DNA of 50,826 nt from Gammaproteobacteria bacterium. Lineage in GTDB: Bacteria > Pseudomonadota > Gammaproteobacteria > JAGOUN01. Position numbers and translations under genes: made by a program. This document shows, in pieces, positions 13,115-23,814 of this stretch (its first letter is position 1; the number at the start of each line of letters is the position of its first letter). Location of the stretch: contig JAJOJD010000059.1 of assembly GCA_021208965.1 (NCBI GenBank), positions 1 to 50,826 of the forward strand, written 5' to 3'. The notes beneath the pieces were generated by a model. The model worked only from the letters and a program-made list of their open reading frames with translations, ran no database searches and was not told the DNA's origin.

Positions 13115-14209
13115 ATGAAAGCATATCTTGTCGGGGGTGCCGTTCGTGATGAATTATTGCGACGACAGGTCCACGAAAACGATTGGGTGGTTATTGGAGA
13201 AACGCCCGAATCGATGTTGGCGGCAGGTTTTCAACCAGTGGGTAAGGATTTTCCTGTCTTTTTACATCCGAAAACAAAGGAAGAATACGCCCTTGCTCGC
13301 ACAGAACGTAAAATCGAGCGAGGATATCATGGTTTTATGTTTAATACCGCGCAATCGGTGACGCTAGAAGAAGACCTGATGCGCAGGGACTTAACGATCA
13401 ACGCGATCGCAAAAGATGCAGAAGGGCATTTGATTGATCCTTATGGCGGCTTGCATGATCTTGAACACAAGATATTGCGACATGTTTCCCCTGCATTTGC
13501 AGAAGATCCAGTCAGAATTTTACGTGTCGCACGTTTTTGGGCCCGTTTTCCAGAATTCCGGATTGCAGAGGACACTGTACATCTGATGCGAGAGATGGTG
13601 AACTCGGGTGAAGTCAATGCACTCGTTCCAGAGCGTGTATGGAGGGAAACCGTAAAGGCGATGTCAGAAATTAATCCAGCTAAATTTATTCACGCGTTAG
13701 AGATTTGTGGCGCATTAAACATTTTATTCCCATTTTTGAGTGGATATAAACGTTATGAGCGATTATTGACAATCACAACCGACACGACCGAACGGATCAC
13801 CTTATTACTTTACTCGTCAGGAACCGTTCAGGAGAACCAACGATGGTATCAGCATTATCGGCTACCTCAAGCCATTCTTGAGAGGCTACGATTATTAGAG
13901 ATGAACGTTGTTTGTTATAAAAATGCGTTGAGATTGTCCCCAGAAGAGCTGTTAACTTTTTTTAAAAATATGGATGTTTTTCGACGGGAAAAACGATTTA
14001 TTGAATGGTTACGGCTTTGTCATCTATTGCAGTTATCCGAGGGTGATACAACTAACCCTGACGTTTATCTTTTGGATCGCTATCATGCGATTAAACAGAT
14101 TGAGGTTCCTGATTTTGTACGCACAAAAAACGGACAAATAATTGCACAATACATTGAAGATCAACGGCTTTCGCGACTAACGGCGAGATGTAGAAAAAAT
14201 GGTTCTTAA
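13115..14209 (+). CDS. cca: CCA tRNA nucleotidyltransferase, short form without an HD domain
   Basis: Cca adds or repairs the 3'-CCA end of tRNAs without a template. The chosen ATG at 13115 has AAGGT at the right distance and gives the canonical N-terminus [15 protein letters not shown]; the longer frame from 13004 is unlikely. The nucleotidyltransferase head is intact, with GGAVRD and [27 protein letters not shown] and [10 protein letters not shown], followed by [19 protein letters not shown]. The first catalytic acid is Glu21 rather than Asp (E-x-D instead of D-x-D), which the superfamily tolerates. At 364 residues it is shorter than the E. coli enzyme, and no HD-phosphohydrolase motif is found where TLCHDLGKG would be. 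The 3' end overlaps the convergent gene by 33 bases. Confidence 0.95.
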   Translation: MKAYLVGGAVRDELLRRQVHENDWVVIGETPESMLAAGFQPVGKDFPVFLHPKTKEEYALARTERKIERGYHGFMFNTAQSVTLEEDLMRRDLTINAIAKDAEGHLIDPYGGLHDLEHKILRHVSPAFAEDPVRILRVARFWARFPEFRIAEDTVHLMREMVNSGEVNALVPERVWRETVKAMSEINPAKFIHALEICGALNILFPFLSGYKRYERLLTITTDTTERITLLLYSSGTVQENQRWYQHYRLPQAILERLRLLEMNVVCYKNALRLSPEELLTFFKNMDVFRREKRFIEWLRLCHLLQLSEGDTTNPDVYLLDRYHAIKQIEVPDFVRTKNGQIIAQYIEDQRLSRLTARCRKNGS

Positions 14210-17200
14210 TATCATTGTTTCTTGCGGGCTTACCGTAATCTGTTCAAAAAAATCGTTCTTTTGGTCTTGCGTGCATTCGACCGTTTGCCCAGGTTGTTGA
14301 TTGAAAAAATGACACGCCAAGTGATATGCAGTTTTATCATAGGGTCTTTCCGGTAAAAAGTATTCTGCCAAAATATGGGCAAATAAGGCTTGATATTCCT
14401 CATGTTTGTCGAATGCCGCATTTGCCAACATTTCTCTATAGAATATTAACACAAAAATAAAACTTAATTTAATTTTTTGAAATTCTGTTAATTGAACAGA
14501 GGATATTTTGTCCGTGTAATTTCGGGTATTTTCTCGTATGATGCTATTAAACTCTCCTAAGTCACGAAATGTGCCTTCGGGAGGAGTTGGCAATCTAAGA
14601 TTTTCCATAAGCGTATCAATGTATAATAGACTGAGGTAGCCGTTAGCACGTATAGCAAATTGTAATTGATGGGAGCTTAACCTTTCAGCGCATTTTACGA
14701 CCATGGCGGTTAATGCAATATTGAGCACGAATAGATCGTATTGAGCGCCTTCTTCTACCTCGCTTTTTTTGGCCACATGGCTGCGATATGCTTTTGGTCG
14801 TATGTGATTATCAAATAATGTTCGATAGTGTCCAAGATCAACGCCAATTTCAGTGACAGCAAATTCTCGAAGTGCTTTAGCCATATCACTTCCATGTTCA
14901 GATTTTATTTTACTGTTTTCTACACACTCAAAATAAAATAAAAATACGAAACCAATTAACTCTAAACTGTTTTTTCTCTCACCCTTGCAAATAATAGCAT
15001 AGATGGCCTCGAGCGTAGCAACTAGATTTTTTTTAATCGATGGGTTGAAAACTCCTTTTTTCAGAAGATAGATGTCTCCTGCTTTGAGAATAGAATAGGG
15101 TTCACGACCCTTTTCATCAAGGGCAGCACATCTTATCTTGAATTCTGGATGCAAACGTTCTGGAAAAATATTGAGTCCATACGTGCCTGATAACTCTCTT
15201 GTCGGTAACACACTGATGACCAACTCGTTGTAAACGAGATGTAACCGAATATCCATATTTCGAATATTAAGTTCCAAGAGATTGGTTATGTAGTTCTCTT
15301 CCTCGTCTGTTATATTGGGGTGTTCTTCTTTCCAATGAATCAACCATTCTCTTTTTACTAAGGGTAACGCAACGTTGATTGCGTGCATATGCTGCGTCAA
15401 TTTTTCTACATTCTTGTTAGACAAACGGCCTGGTTTTGTGTTGGAGTAGTCGGTTAAAAATTTAATGATAGTTTTATATTTACCCCAAGCTGTTTGATTG
15501 AGTTGCACGTTTTGTTCACGCAGTATTCCTAACATTAGCACGCAAACAATGCTTGAAAAAGCGTTGAAGTGTGACAGCTTGTCTAAGAATTTATTAACGT
15601 TTTTATTATTTACTACCTCGCTAGGTAAAATATGCCTGTTAAGCATGGCATGCTCTTTGAATATAAACATGAGTTCATTGATGTGTGTAAAGGTATCGAT
15701 AGGTGAAGTATTATGCTCTAGATAGCGAGATATATTTTCCCAGAACGAGTCGATGTTCTTAAAAAACTCATCAATACGGTCTTCAAAATTTTTTAAATCA
15801 AATGCTGTTGAATGCTGTCGTAATTCAGGCATGTTTTGGTTGAATATAAGTTGATAAAAAACCTCTTGTATATTGGCCGAAATTTTTAAGTCTTCGCGTA
15901 GTTTTTGATCTACAGGTGATTGGGGTGTCGGTACATATGTCGTTTGATTATTGTGTGCTGATATTTTTTTGCGATATTCATCCGCTGTGTCAGGAATGAG
16001 TCTTTTGAAGTCGTCGTACGCTCGTGATAACAAACTCCAAAGCATGTCTTCTTTTTCTAGATTACTAGACATAAATGAAAATAGAATTGCCCTAATTTCA
16101 TCTGTCATAACACTATTCTTGGGGTTAGTATATGAACTTAACAGGATAGTTTCTGGGGTCACTTTTATCGGTTGATATTTTTTAAGAGCGTGATCAGAGT
16201 TTTCTTCTGGAGCAGATGATGAATTTCTTCGGAGTCGGCTAGTGAGTGCCTTGAATCCAACAGAAAACTTTTTTTCTTCTTTACATTCATTATTCGGTGA
16301 TGATGGTTCTGATCGTTGAATCTCGAAATTTGTTCCTCGCAACAAATCTGAATATGTGTCTAAGAAATTAATCGCTAAAGCAATAACATCATCAGTATGC
16401 ATGCTTTCTTTAATAAAATTTAATTGATGTTTATTTTTTATTGTTTCAAGAGTGATAGCAGTGCTTGAAAAATTTGCGTCAGAGAGAACGCAGAATACAA
16501 GTTCTAATACAAGAGAAAACGCTATTTTTATTTTTCCAGCATTTGAAAAATATAAATTATCAATATTTTGTATGTTAGATAGAATAGATTCATCAACCCA
16601 GCCAGGAATATTCTCTAGATTTTTCATCATGTTGGCTAAAACTTTGATGATAGAGCGAACACGCTCATCGCTGTGATGTTGAAGCCTTATAAAATCAAAT
16701 AAATGAATGAGCCATGAATAATCACTCAGAATTTTTAATTGGTTCTCATCAAATGGAATACTACTACTTATGAATTTAAAATATACTGATTGCAGATGTA
16801 AATGCATCCAATCTTTAACATCAGAAGGTAAGCTTGCGGATAAATTAATCCCGCCGTATACAGAAGCCATAATGTTTTTTAAATGATTATCTGTTGTTGT
16901 GTTATAGATTAACCAGTGTAGCGCGAATTCTTCACATGAACGAAGTTGTTTGCTGTACTCAGTGCTAACAGATTCATTTTCAACTATAGTCGGGCGCAAT
17001 GATAGATTCGATAAACGTTGTATCCAACCATTGTCATTATCCTTGAGCTCAGGTTCATTGTCATGATTAATTGGCGCATAAACGTTGTCTAGTTGGCGTA
17101 TAATAGATTCGTCCGTATCGTCTATGCTTTGATATTTTTCCACAATTTCTTTTGTTTTATCTTTAATTTCCGGAATATTATCTTCGCTCATGACAAAAGG

Positions 17201-17902
17201 GCTCAAGATTTGAGTATTTGTGTAACGTATAGAAGGGTTATTTACATCTAAATCAAATGTAAGTATTTCGGATGGCATCGCTTTTAATAAAGCTTTTTCT
17301 TCTTCATTTTTGTCAGGAGATAGTTCATTTAAAAGCCGAAGATCAGAGGCTAAAAAAGTAATGGTTTGTGGAAAAACACTCTGAATTCCATTAATTCCAT
17401 GATCTCTAATATAACTGTTAAGGTAATTTTTTACAAAAGACATTTGATGATCATAGGTACTGGTAGCGGTAATCAGTGCTTGCTTGCGTTGATTCTCTAA
17501 TGAAATTGTTTTTGTTTGGTTTTCTTGTATTTTTTCAAGATTCTTTATTTTTTCTTCGAATTTTTTTAATTTAGTCTCCGCATCAGAAATTAGTTTTTGA
17601 TTATTCTCTTTTTCCCGCTTTAAATTGTTAAGCTCAGCTAAAAAATCTTCCTCAAATAATAAAATGCCTTGTGAAAACTCTTGTTGTGCGTTTTCTTCAT
17701 TTCTTAAGAGATCGGCATCATTCACAGAAGTTGGCGTAAATTTTTGTTGTTGTGCTATGAGCTGTTTCCGAGTTTGGTTTTTTTCCCTTATGAATTTTTG
17801 AATATGATTGTCTATCTCGTCATCAATTTGCCGATGATGTTGAAGGTTTATTGTTGCCTCTTGAATCAAACGTTGATAGTCTTCTTCTGTAAAATCGCTC
17901 AC
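14177..17902 (-). CDS. Unknown 1241-residue protein with N-terminal coiled coil; candidate host-directed protein
   Basis: No family is recognised. The protein is large, hydrophilic and has no signal peptide or membrane segment. Residues about 1-140 are rich in Glu, Lys and Gln with heptad-like spacing (for example [19 protein letters not shown]) and should form a coiled coil. The remainder looks mostly alpha-helical; a basic, serine-rich patch [15 protein letters not shown] lies near the middle. It starts with GTG at 17902, overlapping the stop of the upstream gene as GTGA, so the two are translationally coupled. Composition is AT-richer than neighbouring housekeeping genes by eye. It lies between cca and fumC. 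In a Legionellales-like genome, large orphan coiled-coil proteins are often secreted effectors; that is inference only, and no secretion signal was identified. Confidence 0.65.
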   Translation of the reverse strand: MSDFTEEDYQRLIQEATINLQHHRQIDDEIDNHIQKFIREKNQTRKQLIAQQQKFTPTSVNDADLLRNEENAQQEFSQGILLFEEDFLAELNNLKREKENNQKLISDAETKLKKFEEKIKNLEKIQENQTKTISLENQRKQALITATSTYDHQMSFVKNYLNSYIRDHGINGIQSVFPQTITFLASDLRLLNELSPDKNEEEKALLKAMPSEILTFDLDVNNPSIRYTNTQILSPFVMSEDNIPEIKDKTKEIVEKYQSIDDTDESIIRQLDNVYAPINHDNEPELKDNDNGWIQRLSNLSLRPTIVENESVSTEYSKQLRSCEEFALHWLIYNTTTDNHLKNIMASVYGGINLSASLPSDVKDWMHLHLQSVYFKFISSSIPFDENQLKILSDYSWLIHLFDFIRLQHHSDERVRSIIKVLANMMKNLENIPGWVDESILSNIQNIDNLYFSNAGKIKIAFSLVLELVFCVLSDANFSSTAITLETIKNKHQLNFIKESMHTDDVIALAINFLDTYSDLLRGTNFEIQRSEPSSPNNECKEEKKFSVGFKALTSRLRRNSSSAPEENSDHALKKYQPIKVTPETILLSSYTNPKNSVMTDEIRAILFSFMSSNLEKEDMLWSLLSRAYDDFKRLIPDTADEYRKKISAHNNQTTYVPTPQSPVDQKLREDLKISANIQEVFYQLIFNQNMPELRQHSTAFDLKNFEDRIDEFFKNIDSFWENISRYLEHNTSPIDTFTHINELMFIFKEHAMLNRHILPSEVVNNKNVNKFLDKLSHFNAFSSIVCVLMLGILREQNVQLNQTAWGKYKTIIKFLTDYSNTKPGRLSNKNVEKLTQHMHAINVALPLVKREWLIHWKEEHPNITDEEENYITNLLELNIRNMDIRLHLVYNELVISVLPTRELSGTYGLNIFPERLHPEFKIRCAALDEKGREPYSILKAGDIYLLKKGVFNPSIKKNLVATLEAIYAIICKGERKNSLELIGFVFLFYFECVENSKIKSEHGSDMAKALREFAVTEIGVDLGHYRTLFDNHIRPKAYRSHVAKKSEVEEGAQYDLFVLNIALTAMVVKCAERLSSHQLQFAIRANGYLSLLYIDTLMENLRLPTPPEGTFRDLGEFNSIIRENTRNYTDKISSVQLTEFQKIKLSFIFVLIFYREMLANAAFDKHEEYQALFAHILAEYFLPERPYDKTAYHLACHFFNQQPGQTVECTQDQKNDFFEQITVSPQETMILRTIFSTSRR

Positions 17903-18643
17903 TTCAGAAAATTGAATACCGAGGTTCGGTCTGTCAAGGTTTTTTTTATTTTTTGTGTTTCAGACAGATGTTCTTGAATTTTTAAAAAAATAATCGTGAG
18001 TTGCGCAGTGATAGCGGAAAAATACTTAATTGCTTTTATAAATGAATCGATACGTGCGCAAAAATCTTCTACATTATGTAAAGTGTTATATTTATTCCAG
18101 TTGTATAGCTGATTTTTTAATCGAATCACAGCGCCTAACTCACGAATAAAGTAGCGAAATTTTTCTAAAGGGATTAAAGAGAATGTATTATTGCTGTTCT
18201 GACCATATTCAGAAAATACTAAATCTTTCAAGATGATGAGGCGGTGAATTCTTTTTGCCCAGTCTTCAAATTTTTGACCGTCATCCGCAGCCAATTTTTC
18301 AATCGTAGCTGTTGAAAAAATTTCATAATCTTCGTGCAAAGGCCTAAAAGATGAATCTATTCGGTTTTCAGAGTTATTTTCTATTAGTTCTGAGTTAAGC
18401 AAGTCCCCGTATGGATCAGATCTTTGTTTTTTGCCAGTAAAAAAAAGTAAAAAAATCTGGGCGTTCGTCAAAAACTAGACCAAAAAAATCCGGATTACAC
18501 CATACGGAGTAAAATGCTAGGTCATAAATAGGTTTAATGTCTTCAAGGACTGTATTTAATTCGTTTATCCCATTTTGTACCGTTTTCGCATTATCTGAAG
18601 AATCTGAGCCATTGGTAGGCTTTTTTGTGAACCAAGTCATCAT
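17899..18643 (-). pseudogene. Unknown protein coupled to the 1241-residue gene, probably one gene split by a T8-tract frameshift
   Basis: Two overlapping frames (18643 to 18416, 75 codons; 18471 to 17899, 190 codons) become one continuous 247-residue frame if one T is removed from the T8 tract on the coding strand (18439-18446), reading DFFTFFTGKKQRSDPYGD across the joint. The first part starts MMTWFTKKPTNGSDSSD; the second ends FNFLK, with its TGA overlapping the GTG of the next gene. No signal peptide, membrane segment or known motif is visible; the C-terminal half looks helical. Coupling suggests it works with the 1241-residue product, for example as a chaperone or partner. Alternatively the 190-codon frame alone is the gene, starting at ATG 18471. 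Confidence 0.5.
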
Positions 18644-18703
18644 AGCAAAACCCCATAAACGATATACTGTGTTGAGGTATAGCGTTGATTTATTAAGAAA
18701 ACA

Positions 18704-20119
18704 TTATGAGACGCCTGATTGGGTCATCTTTTCAGGTTTAACGTGGTAATCAAATTCTTGTTCCGTTAAATACCCTAATGCCAATGCCGCTTCTTTTAAA
18801 GTGGAGTCATCATGCAACGCTTTATGCGCAATTTCGGAAGCTTTATCATAACCAATGACGGGACTGAGGGCTGTGACCAACATGAGGGAGTTTTTCAAGA
18901 AAAACTCAATTTTCTTTGTATCCGCTTTTAACCCCTCAACACAGTATTCTTTAAACAATACAGCGCTTTCGGCTAAGAGTGTTGCTGATTGAAGGTAGTT
19001 ATAGATCATGACCGGTTTAAACACATTCAACTCAAAATTTCCTTGTGAACCTGCAAAGCCAATCGTGGCGTCGTTACCAAATATTTGCACACAAATCATG
19101 GTCATGGCTTCGCACTGCGTTGGATTGACTTTGCCTGGCATGATCGATGAACCGGGTTCATTCGCCGGCAATATTAATTCCCCCAAACCACTACGCGGGC
19201 CAGAGCCTAACCAACGAACGTCATTCGCGATCTTCATTAATGAGACGGCGAGAGTCTTAAACGCACCGTGGGCAAAAACCATCGCATCATGCGCGGCCAT
19301 GGCTTGAAATTTATTGGGTGCGGATGTAAACGGTAAACCGGTGATTTCGGCAATGTGGCTTGCGGCGATATCGGCAAAGTCTGGATGAGCGTTAATCCCT
19401 GTTCCCACCGCAGTGCCGCCGATGGCCAATTCATATAATCCTTGAACGGCTTGTTCAATACGAGTGATCCCTGCATCCAGCTGGGCAACATAACCAGAAA
19501 ATTCTTGCCCCAAGGTCATGGGAACCGCATCTTGTAAATGGGTACGCCCAATTTTAACGATCGTCTCGAATTCTGCTCGTTTCTTATCGAGCGCATCTCT
19601 CAGTGTTTTCACAGCGGGCAATAGTTTATTCACCGTGATGTCAGCCGCAGCGATATACATGGCTGTTGGGAAGGTGTCATTGGACGACTGTGACATATTA
19701 ACATCATCATTCGGATGCACTGGTTTTTTACTGCCTAAAACACCACCAGCCATTTCAATGGCGCGATTACTAATCACTTCATTCACGTTCATGTTCGTTT
19801 GGGTACCACTTCCCGTTTGCCAAATGCGCAAGGGAAACTGATTCGTATGTTTGCCATCGATGATTTCATCGGCAGCGGCAACAATAAGTGTGGCTTTGTC
19901 ACGGGATAATAAACCCAGCTGTTGGTTAGCCATGGCGGCAGATTTTTTTAATAGAGCAAATGCACGAATCAATACCTCCGGCATCACTTCAATGCCACTA
20001 GCGAAGTGGTGGAGAGAGCGTTCGGTCTGTGCGCCCCAATAGACATTCGCGGGCACGCCAATAGTACCCATACTGTCGCTTTCTACTCGAATTTTTTGAT
20101 TGGTGCGTACTTCTGACAT
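18704..20119 (-). CDS. fumC: Class II fumarate hydratase (fumarase C)
   Basis: FumC interconverts fumarate and malate in the TCA cycle, as an oxygen-stable homotetramer. The 471-residue length is normal. Visible signatures are the N-terminal [43 protein letters not shown], the [10 protein letters not shown] segment with the catalytic His, and the mobile loop [15 protein letters not shown] carrying the catalytic serine. It starts one base after pepN on the same strand and is 60 bases upstream of the unknown pair, so read-through into that pair is possible. Confidence 0.97.
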   Translation of the reverse strand: MSEVRTNQKIRVESDSMGTIGVPANVYWGAQTERSLHHFASGIEVMPEVLIRAFALLKKSAAMANQQLGLLSRDKATLIVAAADEIIDGKHTNQFPLRIWQTGSGTQTNMNVNEVISNRAIEMAGGVLGSKKPVHPNDDVNMSQSSNDTFPTAMYIAAADITVNKLLPAVKTLRDALDKKRAEFETIVKIGRTHLQDAVPMTLGQEFSGYVAQLDAGITRIEQAVQGLYELAIGGTAVGTGINAHPDFADIAASHIAEITGLPFTSAPNKFQAMAAHDAMVFAHGAFKTLAVSLMKIANDVRWLGSGPRSGLGELILPANEPGSSIMPGKVNPTQCEAMTMICVQIFGNDATIGFAGSQGNFELNVFKPVMIYNYLQSATLLAESAVLFKEYCVEGLKADTKKIEFFLKNSLMLVTALSPVIGYDKASEIAHKALHDDSTLKEAALALGYLTEQEFDYHVKPEKMTQSGVS

Positions 20120-20120
20120 C

Positions 20121-22679
20121 TTATTGTTCTCCTAGCGCTTTACTGACCGGTTCATAAACATTTTTTGATAGATCGTTTTTTTGTAAAATTTTTATCAATG
20201 CTTTTTGCATTAATTCACCATGTGAGGGCACAAATCGTCGCCATCCGAGCAAGGGCTCGACCATGCGCGCGGCTACCATCGGATTAAACGAGTCCAATGT
20301 GATAACACAATCGGCGCAAAATTGATAGCCATTTCCAGAGATCTCATGAAAATGCCGACTATTTTGGCCACAAAAGCCGCCAATCAAGGCATAAACATTG
20401 TTTGGATTTTTAAGATTAAAAAACGGTTGCTGCATTAAACGTTGTACGCTGTTCAAGGTGCTCGTTAGCGTTGATTGTGCTTGAATGGCAAACCACTTGT
20501 TCATGGCCAAAGGTTCGTGTTGCCAATCATCATAAAATTTGGCTAATGCTTCGACCCGCTCGAGTGTATCCGTATGGGATAAAGCGGTCAATGCGGCAAC
20601 GCTGTCTGTCATATTCTTTGCTGATTGAAATTGCTGAAAGGCTAAAGCCATATAGTCAGGCTTTTCAAGCGCGACTAAATAACTCAAACACAAAGCCCGC
20701 AAACGACGACGCCCCATGGCGAGTGGAGAATATGCGTGATCCGGTGAAGATAAGGCCAAATATTTGTTTAAGAGAATTGGTTCAAGTTCTCGCGCAATAT
20801 TAAGAAAGAGTTGTCGGCGGCGTGATGAAATATCCAGCGGATTAATCATGCCTCTATTTTCTTCATGCAAATATTTCTCTGACGGTAAACTGAGCAACTC
20901 AGTTTGAAAAGAATGGTCCATGTCTTCGTTATGGAGAATCGTGGATAATATATCCAGGTAAGATTTCGGTGGGATATCATCAAAGATGATATTGCACGCT
21001 AAACGCTGACCCGCTTCCCAGCGATTAAACCCATCCGTATCCTGTTGAAATAGAAATAATAACTCTTCTTCTGTGTAGGTCATATCAAGTTTGATCGGGG
21101 CAGAAAAGTGACGATTGAGTGATGGAACCGTGTCAGCGTCGACATTATTAAAGAAAAAAACTTGTTGTTGTTTTTCTAGCAACACAGGATAAGTGTTTGT
21201 TTCTCCCGTTTTCTGGATCAACGCGGTTGTGATGGGGATCATCATCGGCTGTTTATCGGCCATATCTGGCGTTGATGGAATATGTTGTTCGATTGTTAGC
21301 GTTAATTGCCTTTTTTCGTGATCATAATCTCGAGTCACATGAACACGTGGTGTTCCTGCTTGTGAATACCATAAGCGAAATTGTGATAAATCACGACGCG
21401 ACACTTCCTCCATCACATCCACAAAATCATCGGTTGTTACCGCTTGCCCATCAAATTTTTCAAAATAACGATCGGTCGCTTGACGATAGGTGTCTGCGCC
21501 TAAAATGGTTTTTAACATCCGAACCACTTCCCCGCCTTTGTTGTATACCGTGCGGGTATAAAAATTATCAATCGCCATATAACTGGCTGGGCGTACAGGG
21601 TGTGCCATCGGTCCAGCGTCTTCCGCAAATTGCGCATTTCGCAAATCTTGTACTTTGCGAATACGATGTACGACAGCCGAATGTTGGTCTTCATCATACG
21701 ATTGTTCACGGAAAATAGTGAACCCTTCCTTGAGGCTTAATTGAAACCAATCGCGGCAAGTGACTCGATCACCGCTCCAGTTATGAAAATACTCATGGGC
21801 GACAACCGTATCGATATCGGCATAATCTTGATCCGTCGCTGTTTTTTCATTAGCTAAAATATATTTCGCATTAAAAATATTTAAACTTTTATTTTCCATG
21901 GCTCCAAAAATAAAATCATTGACGGCCACAATATTAAAAATATCTAAATCATATTCGCGCCCATAGGTTTTTTCATCCCAGCGCATACAGCGTTTTAATG
22001 CGGACATGGCAAAGGCGCATCGGTCAATATTTTGTTTTTCGCTATAAATATACAGTGCCACGTTTTTACCCGACATCGTAACAAATTGATCCGTGATATA
22101 GGATAAGTCACCCGCGACTAATGCAAATAAGTAACAGGGTTTTTTGTGAGGATCTTGCCAAACAACATAATGGCGACCATTCTCTAAGTCGCCTGATTCA
22201 ATGCGATTACCATTGCTGAGCAACACAGGATATTCGCGTTTATCGGCAATAATTTTTACGGTAAACAAGGCCATCACATCCGGTCGATCAAGGTAATACG
22301 TTATTTTCCGAAAATATTCGGCTTCGCATTGCGTGCAAAAAATATGGTTTGAGATATAAAGACCGGTTAAAGCGGTATTTTCTTTGGGACAAATTTCCGT
22401 GATGATCTCTAGTGAAAATGTATCCGGTACATTAGAAACGCGCAGTCCATGGGGTTCTTTGATGTACTCCACTGTTTTGTCATTCATTCGAACGGAAACA
22501 AGCTCTAATTGTTCTCCCTGTAAAAACAAGTCTTGTTGTGGTGAGAGACGTTTAATCTGTAGCTCACTTTTTACTCGAGTTTTCTCTGGATCTAAATCAA
22601 ACGTTAAATAAACGTGTTCGATAGAAAATGCGCTGGGTTGATAATCCCGTAAAAAAGTTATATTTTTTTCTGTGTTCAT
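20121..22679 (-). CDS. pepN: Aminopeptidase N (M1 family zinc metallopeptidase)
   Basis: PepN removes N-terminal residues from peptides in the cytosol. The exopeptidase motif GAMEN ([14 protein letters not shown]) and zinc motif HEYFHNW (His295, Glu296, His299 from the start used), followed downstream by the third ligand in KEGFTIFRE, are all present. Length is about 852 residues, close to E. coli PepN. The start chosen is ATG at 22679; a TTG two codons upstream is an alternative because the only purine-rich site, TTGAGG, lies very close to the ATG. The gene begins 2 bases after the Rpn-family nuclease stop and ends one base before fumC. Confidence 0.96.
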   Translation of the reverse strand: MNTEKNITFLRDYQPSAFSIEHVYLTFDLDPEKTRVKSELQIKRLSPQQDLFLQGEQLELVSVRMNDKTVEYIKEPHGLRVSNVPDTFSLEIITEICPKENTALTGLYISNHIFCTQCEAEYFRKITYYLDRPDVMALFTVKIIADKREYPVLLSNGNRIESGDLENGRHYVVWQDPHKKPCYLFALVAGDLSYITDQFVTMSGKNVALYIYSEKQNIDRCAFAMSALKRCMRWDEKTYGREYDLDIFNIVAVNDFIFGAMENKSLNIFNAKYILANEKTATDQDYADIDTVVAHEYFHNWSGDRVTCRDWFQLSLKEGFTIFREQSYDEDQHSAVVHRIRKVQDLRNAQFAEDAGPMAHPVRPASYMAIDNFYTRTVYNKGGEVVRMLKTILGADTYRQATDRYFEKFDGQAVTTDDFVDVMEEVSRRDLSQFRLWYSQAGTPRVHVTRDYDHEKRQLTLTIEQHIPSTPDMADKQPMMIPITTALIQKTGETNTYPVLLEKQQQVFFFNNVDADTVPSLNRHFSAPIKLDMTYTEEELLFLFQQDTDGFNRWEAGQRLACNIIFDDIPPKSYLDILSTILHNEDMDHSFQTELLSLPSEKYLHEENRGMINPLDISSRRRQLFLNIARELEPILLNKYLALSSPDHAYSPLAMGRRRLRALCLSYLVALEKPDYMALAFQQFQSAKNMTDSVAALTALSHTDTLERVEALAKFYDDWQHEPLAMNKWFAIQAQSTLTSTLNSVQRLMQQPFFNLKNPNNVYALIGGFCGQNSRHFHEISGNGYQFCADCVITLDSFNPMVAARMVEPLLGWRRFVPSHGELMQKALIKILQKNDLSKNVYEPVSKALGEQ

Positions 22680-22681
22680 CC

Positions 22682-23611
22682 TCAACGCAACGCCTCAATT
22701 TCTTCTAGGGGCAACCCCGTCGATTCCGTAATCATCGATAAAGGTGCCCCGAGTTCACGCATTTTTTTAGCGATCTCTACCGCTTTTTCAGCTTTACCTT
22801 CAGCTTTACCTTCAGCTTTACCTTCAGCTTTACCTTCAGCTTTACCTTCAGCTTTACCTTCAGTAAGTCCGTCTAGTTTCCCACGGCCATAATGAGATTC
22901 ATGCATACTCGCTTCATAATGTGAATCATATTCATAACGTTCATACGCGCGGCGGGCGGCATCATCTAGCGTTAACACATCCAGTTTCTTCGCGGCACTT
23001 TTAACGCCTTGGGCACTAAAATCAGGTTGAATTCGTTCTGTTTTTAAAAAATACACCCATTCATCAAACTTATCTTTAATGCGCTCGTTAAACTGATTGA
23101 CTTTAATCAGATAATACTCTGGGAAAATATCCGATGGCGTATTCGCTAAGGCATAGGCTTTTTTCTCATTCTCCCCTAAGCGTAAAATATCATGCTGATG
23201 CGTTCCACGAAATTCGGTGGTTCCGTGATACACATAATCTTCTCCATGACCTAAATCAAAAAACACAATATTCACCGAGATAATTTTACGCACATGGCGA
23301 AAGGCTTGACCGGCTTGAATATATTCCGTGACGGCTTTGGAGGTTCCATAGAGAATGCGACTTAAATAGTCCCATTCCATGGAGGCCTGAACTTCAATAA
23401 TCACATGTTCTTTTTGTTCGGTGAGGACTAATAAATCGACACGATTGGATTTATCTTCTCGTGTATCTTTGTTGCTTTCGGATTCAAGAAGAGTTTCTAT
23501 CGTGACCGTCGTCTTTAACAGCTCAGACAAAAAGCCTTCCAAAATATCAAAGTTTGCCTTATGGCGTAACAAATTTTTTATTGCCCAATCAAAATGCACG
23601 ATTTTTCCCAT
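22682..23611 (-). CDS. Rpn-family PD-(D/E)XK nuclease / putative transposase with (EGKA)6 repeat
   Basis: The protein belongs to the Rpn (recombination-promoting nuclease, formerly putative transposase) family of PD-(D/E)XK proteins, often multicopy in host-associated bacteria. It opens with FDWAIKNLLRHKANFDILEGFL, a family hallmark, and has the catalytic pattern Asp59 ... Glu73-x-Gln75 in NRVDLLVL...HVIIEVQ. A WDYLSRILYGTSKAV segment follows. Near the C-terminus six identical EGKA units come from a perfect 12-base repeat, then a short helical tail. At 309 residues it appears full length. Known members promote RecA-independent DNA exchange; whether this one moves is unknown, and no terminal repeats were found. 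It sits directly upstream of pepN, which may depend on its transcription. Confidence 0.85.
   Translation of the reverse strand: MGKIVHFDWAIKNLLRHKANFDILEGFLSELLKTTVTIETLLESESNKDTREDKSNRVDLLVLTEQKEHVIIEVQASMEWDYLSRILYGTSKAVTEYIQAGQAFRHVRKIISVNIVFFDLGHGEDYVYHGTTEFRGTHQHDILRLGENEKKAYALANTPSDIFPEYYLIKVNQFNERIKDKFDEWVYFLKTERIQPDFSAQGVKSAAKKLDVLTLDDAARRAYERYEYDSHYEASMHESHYGRGKLDGLTEGKAEGKAEGKAEGKAEGKAEGKAEKAVEIAKKMRELGAPLSMITESTGLPLEEIEALR
22789..22860. repeat. Six perfect tandem copies of a 12-base unit inside the Rpn-family gene
   Basis: The unit CAGCTTTACCTT (plus strand) occurs six times without mismatch and encodes EGKA on the minus strand. Because the unit is a multiple of three, copy-number changes would alter protein length without breaking the frame. 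Perfect identity implies recent expansion by slippage. Confidence 0.95.
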
Positions 23612-23644
23612 GGTCGTATCCTAATAGTCTGTCTCATTGATCTC

Positions 23645-23661
23645 GTGTTCACGAAGAACAC
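23645..23661. promoter_or_regulatory. Small inverted repeat between the Rpn gene and tolC
   Basis: GTGTTC (23645-23650) and GAACAC (23656-23661) form a perfect 6-bp inverted repeat separated by ACGAA in the divergent spacer. Its size fits a dimeric repressor operator, but six bases can pair by chance and no regulator is identified. Confidence 0.25.
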
Positions 23662-23814
23662 ATGGTCCAATCATAATCCGTATCTGTACTAAAATCAAAA
23701 CAAGTCATATGATTAACCCCACCCTGTTTAATTAGAGGGAGTAAAATCTTGTTTTTGATAGAGAAATTGACTATTCTCGATAGCATTGAGCCATTTTTAA
23801 TCTTATTTTTGCGT

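Noticed and set aside
14230-14421. Short alternative-frame reading inside the 1241-residue gene
   Set aside because: It lies wholly within the long frame, has no ribosome-binding site and is rich in residues typical of shadow frames.
21272-21718. 148-codon plus-strand frame opposite pepN
   Set aside because: It is antisense to the zinc-site region of pepN, lacks a start signal and has no recognisable domain.
22789-22860. Possible CRISPR-like array
   Set aside because: The 12-base units are directly adjacent without spacers and are in frame in a protein; it is a coding microsatellite.
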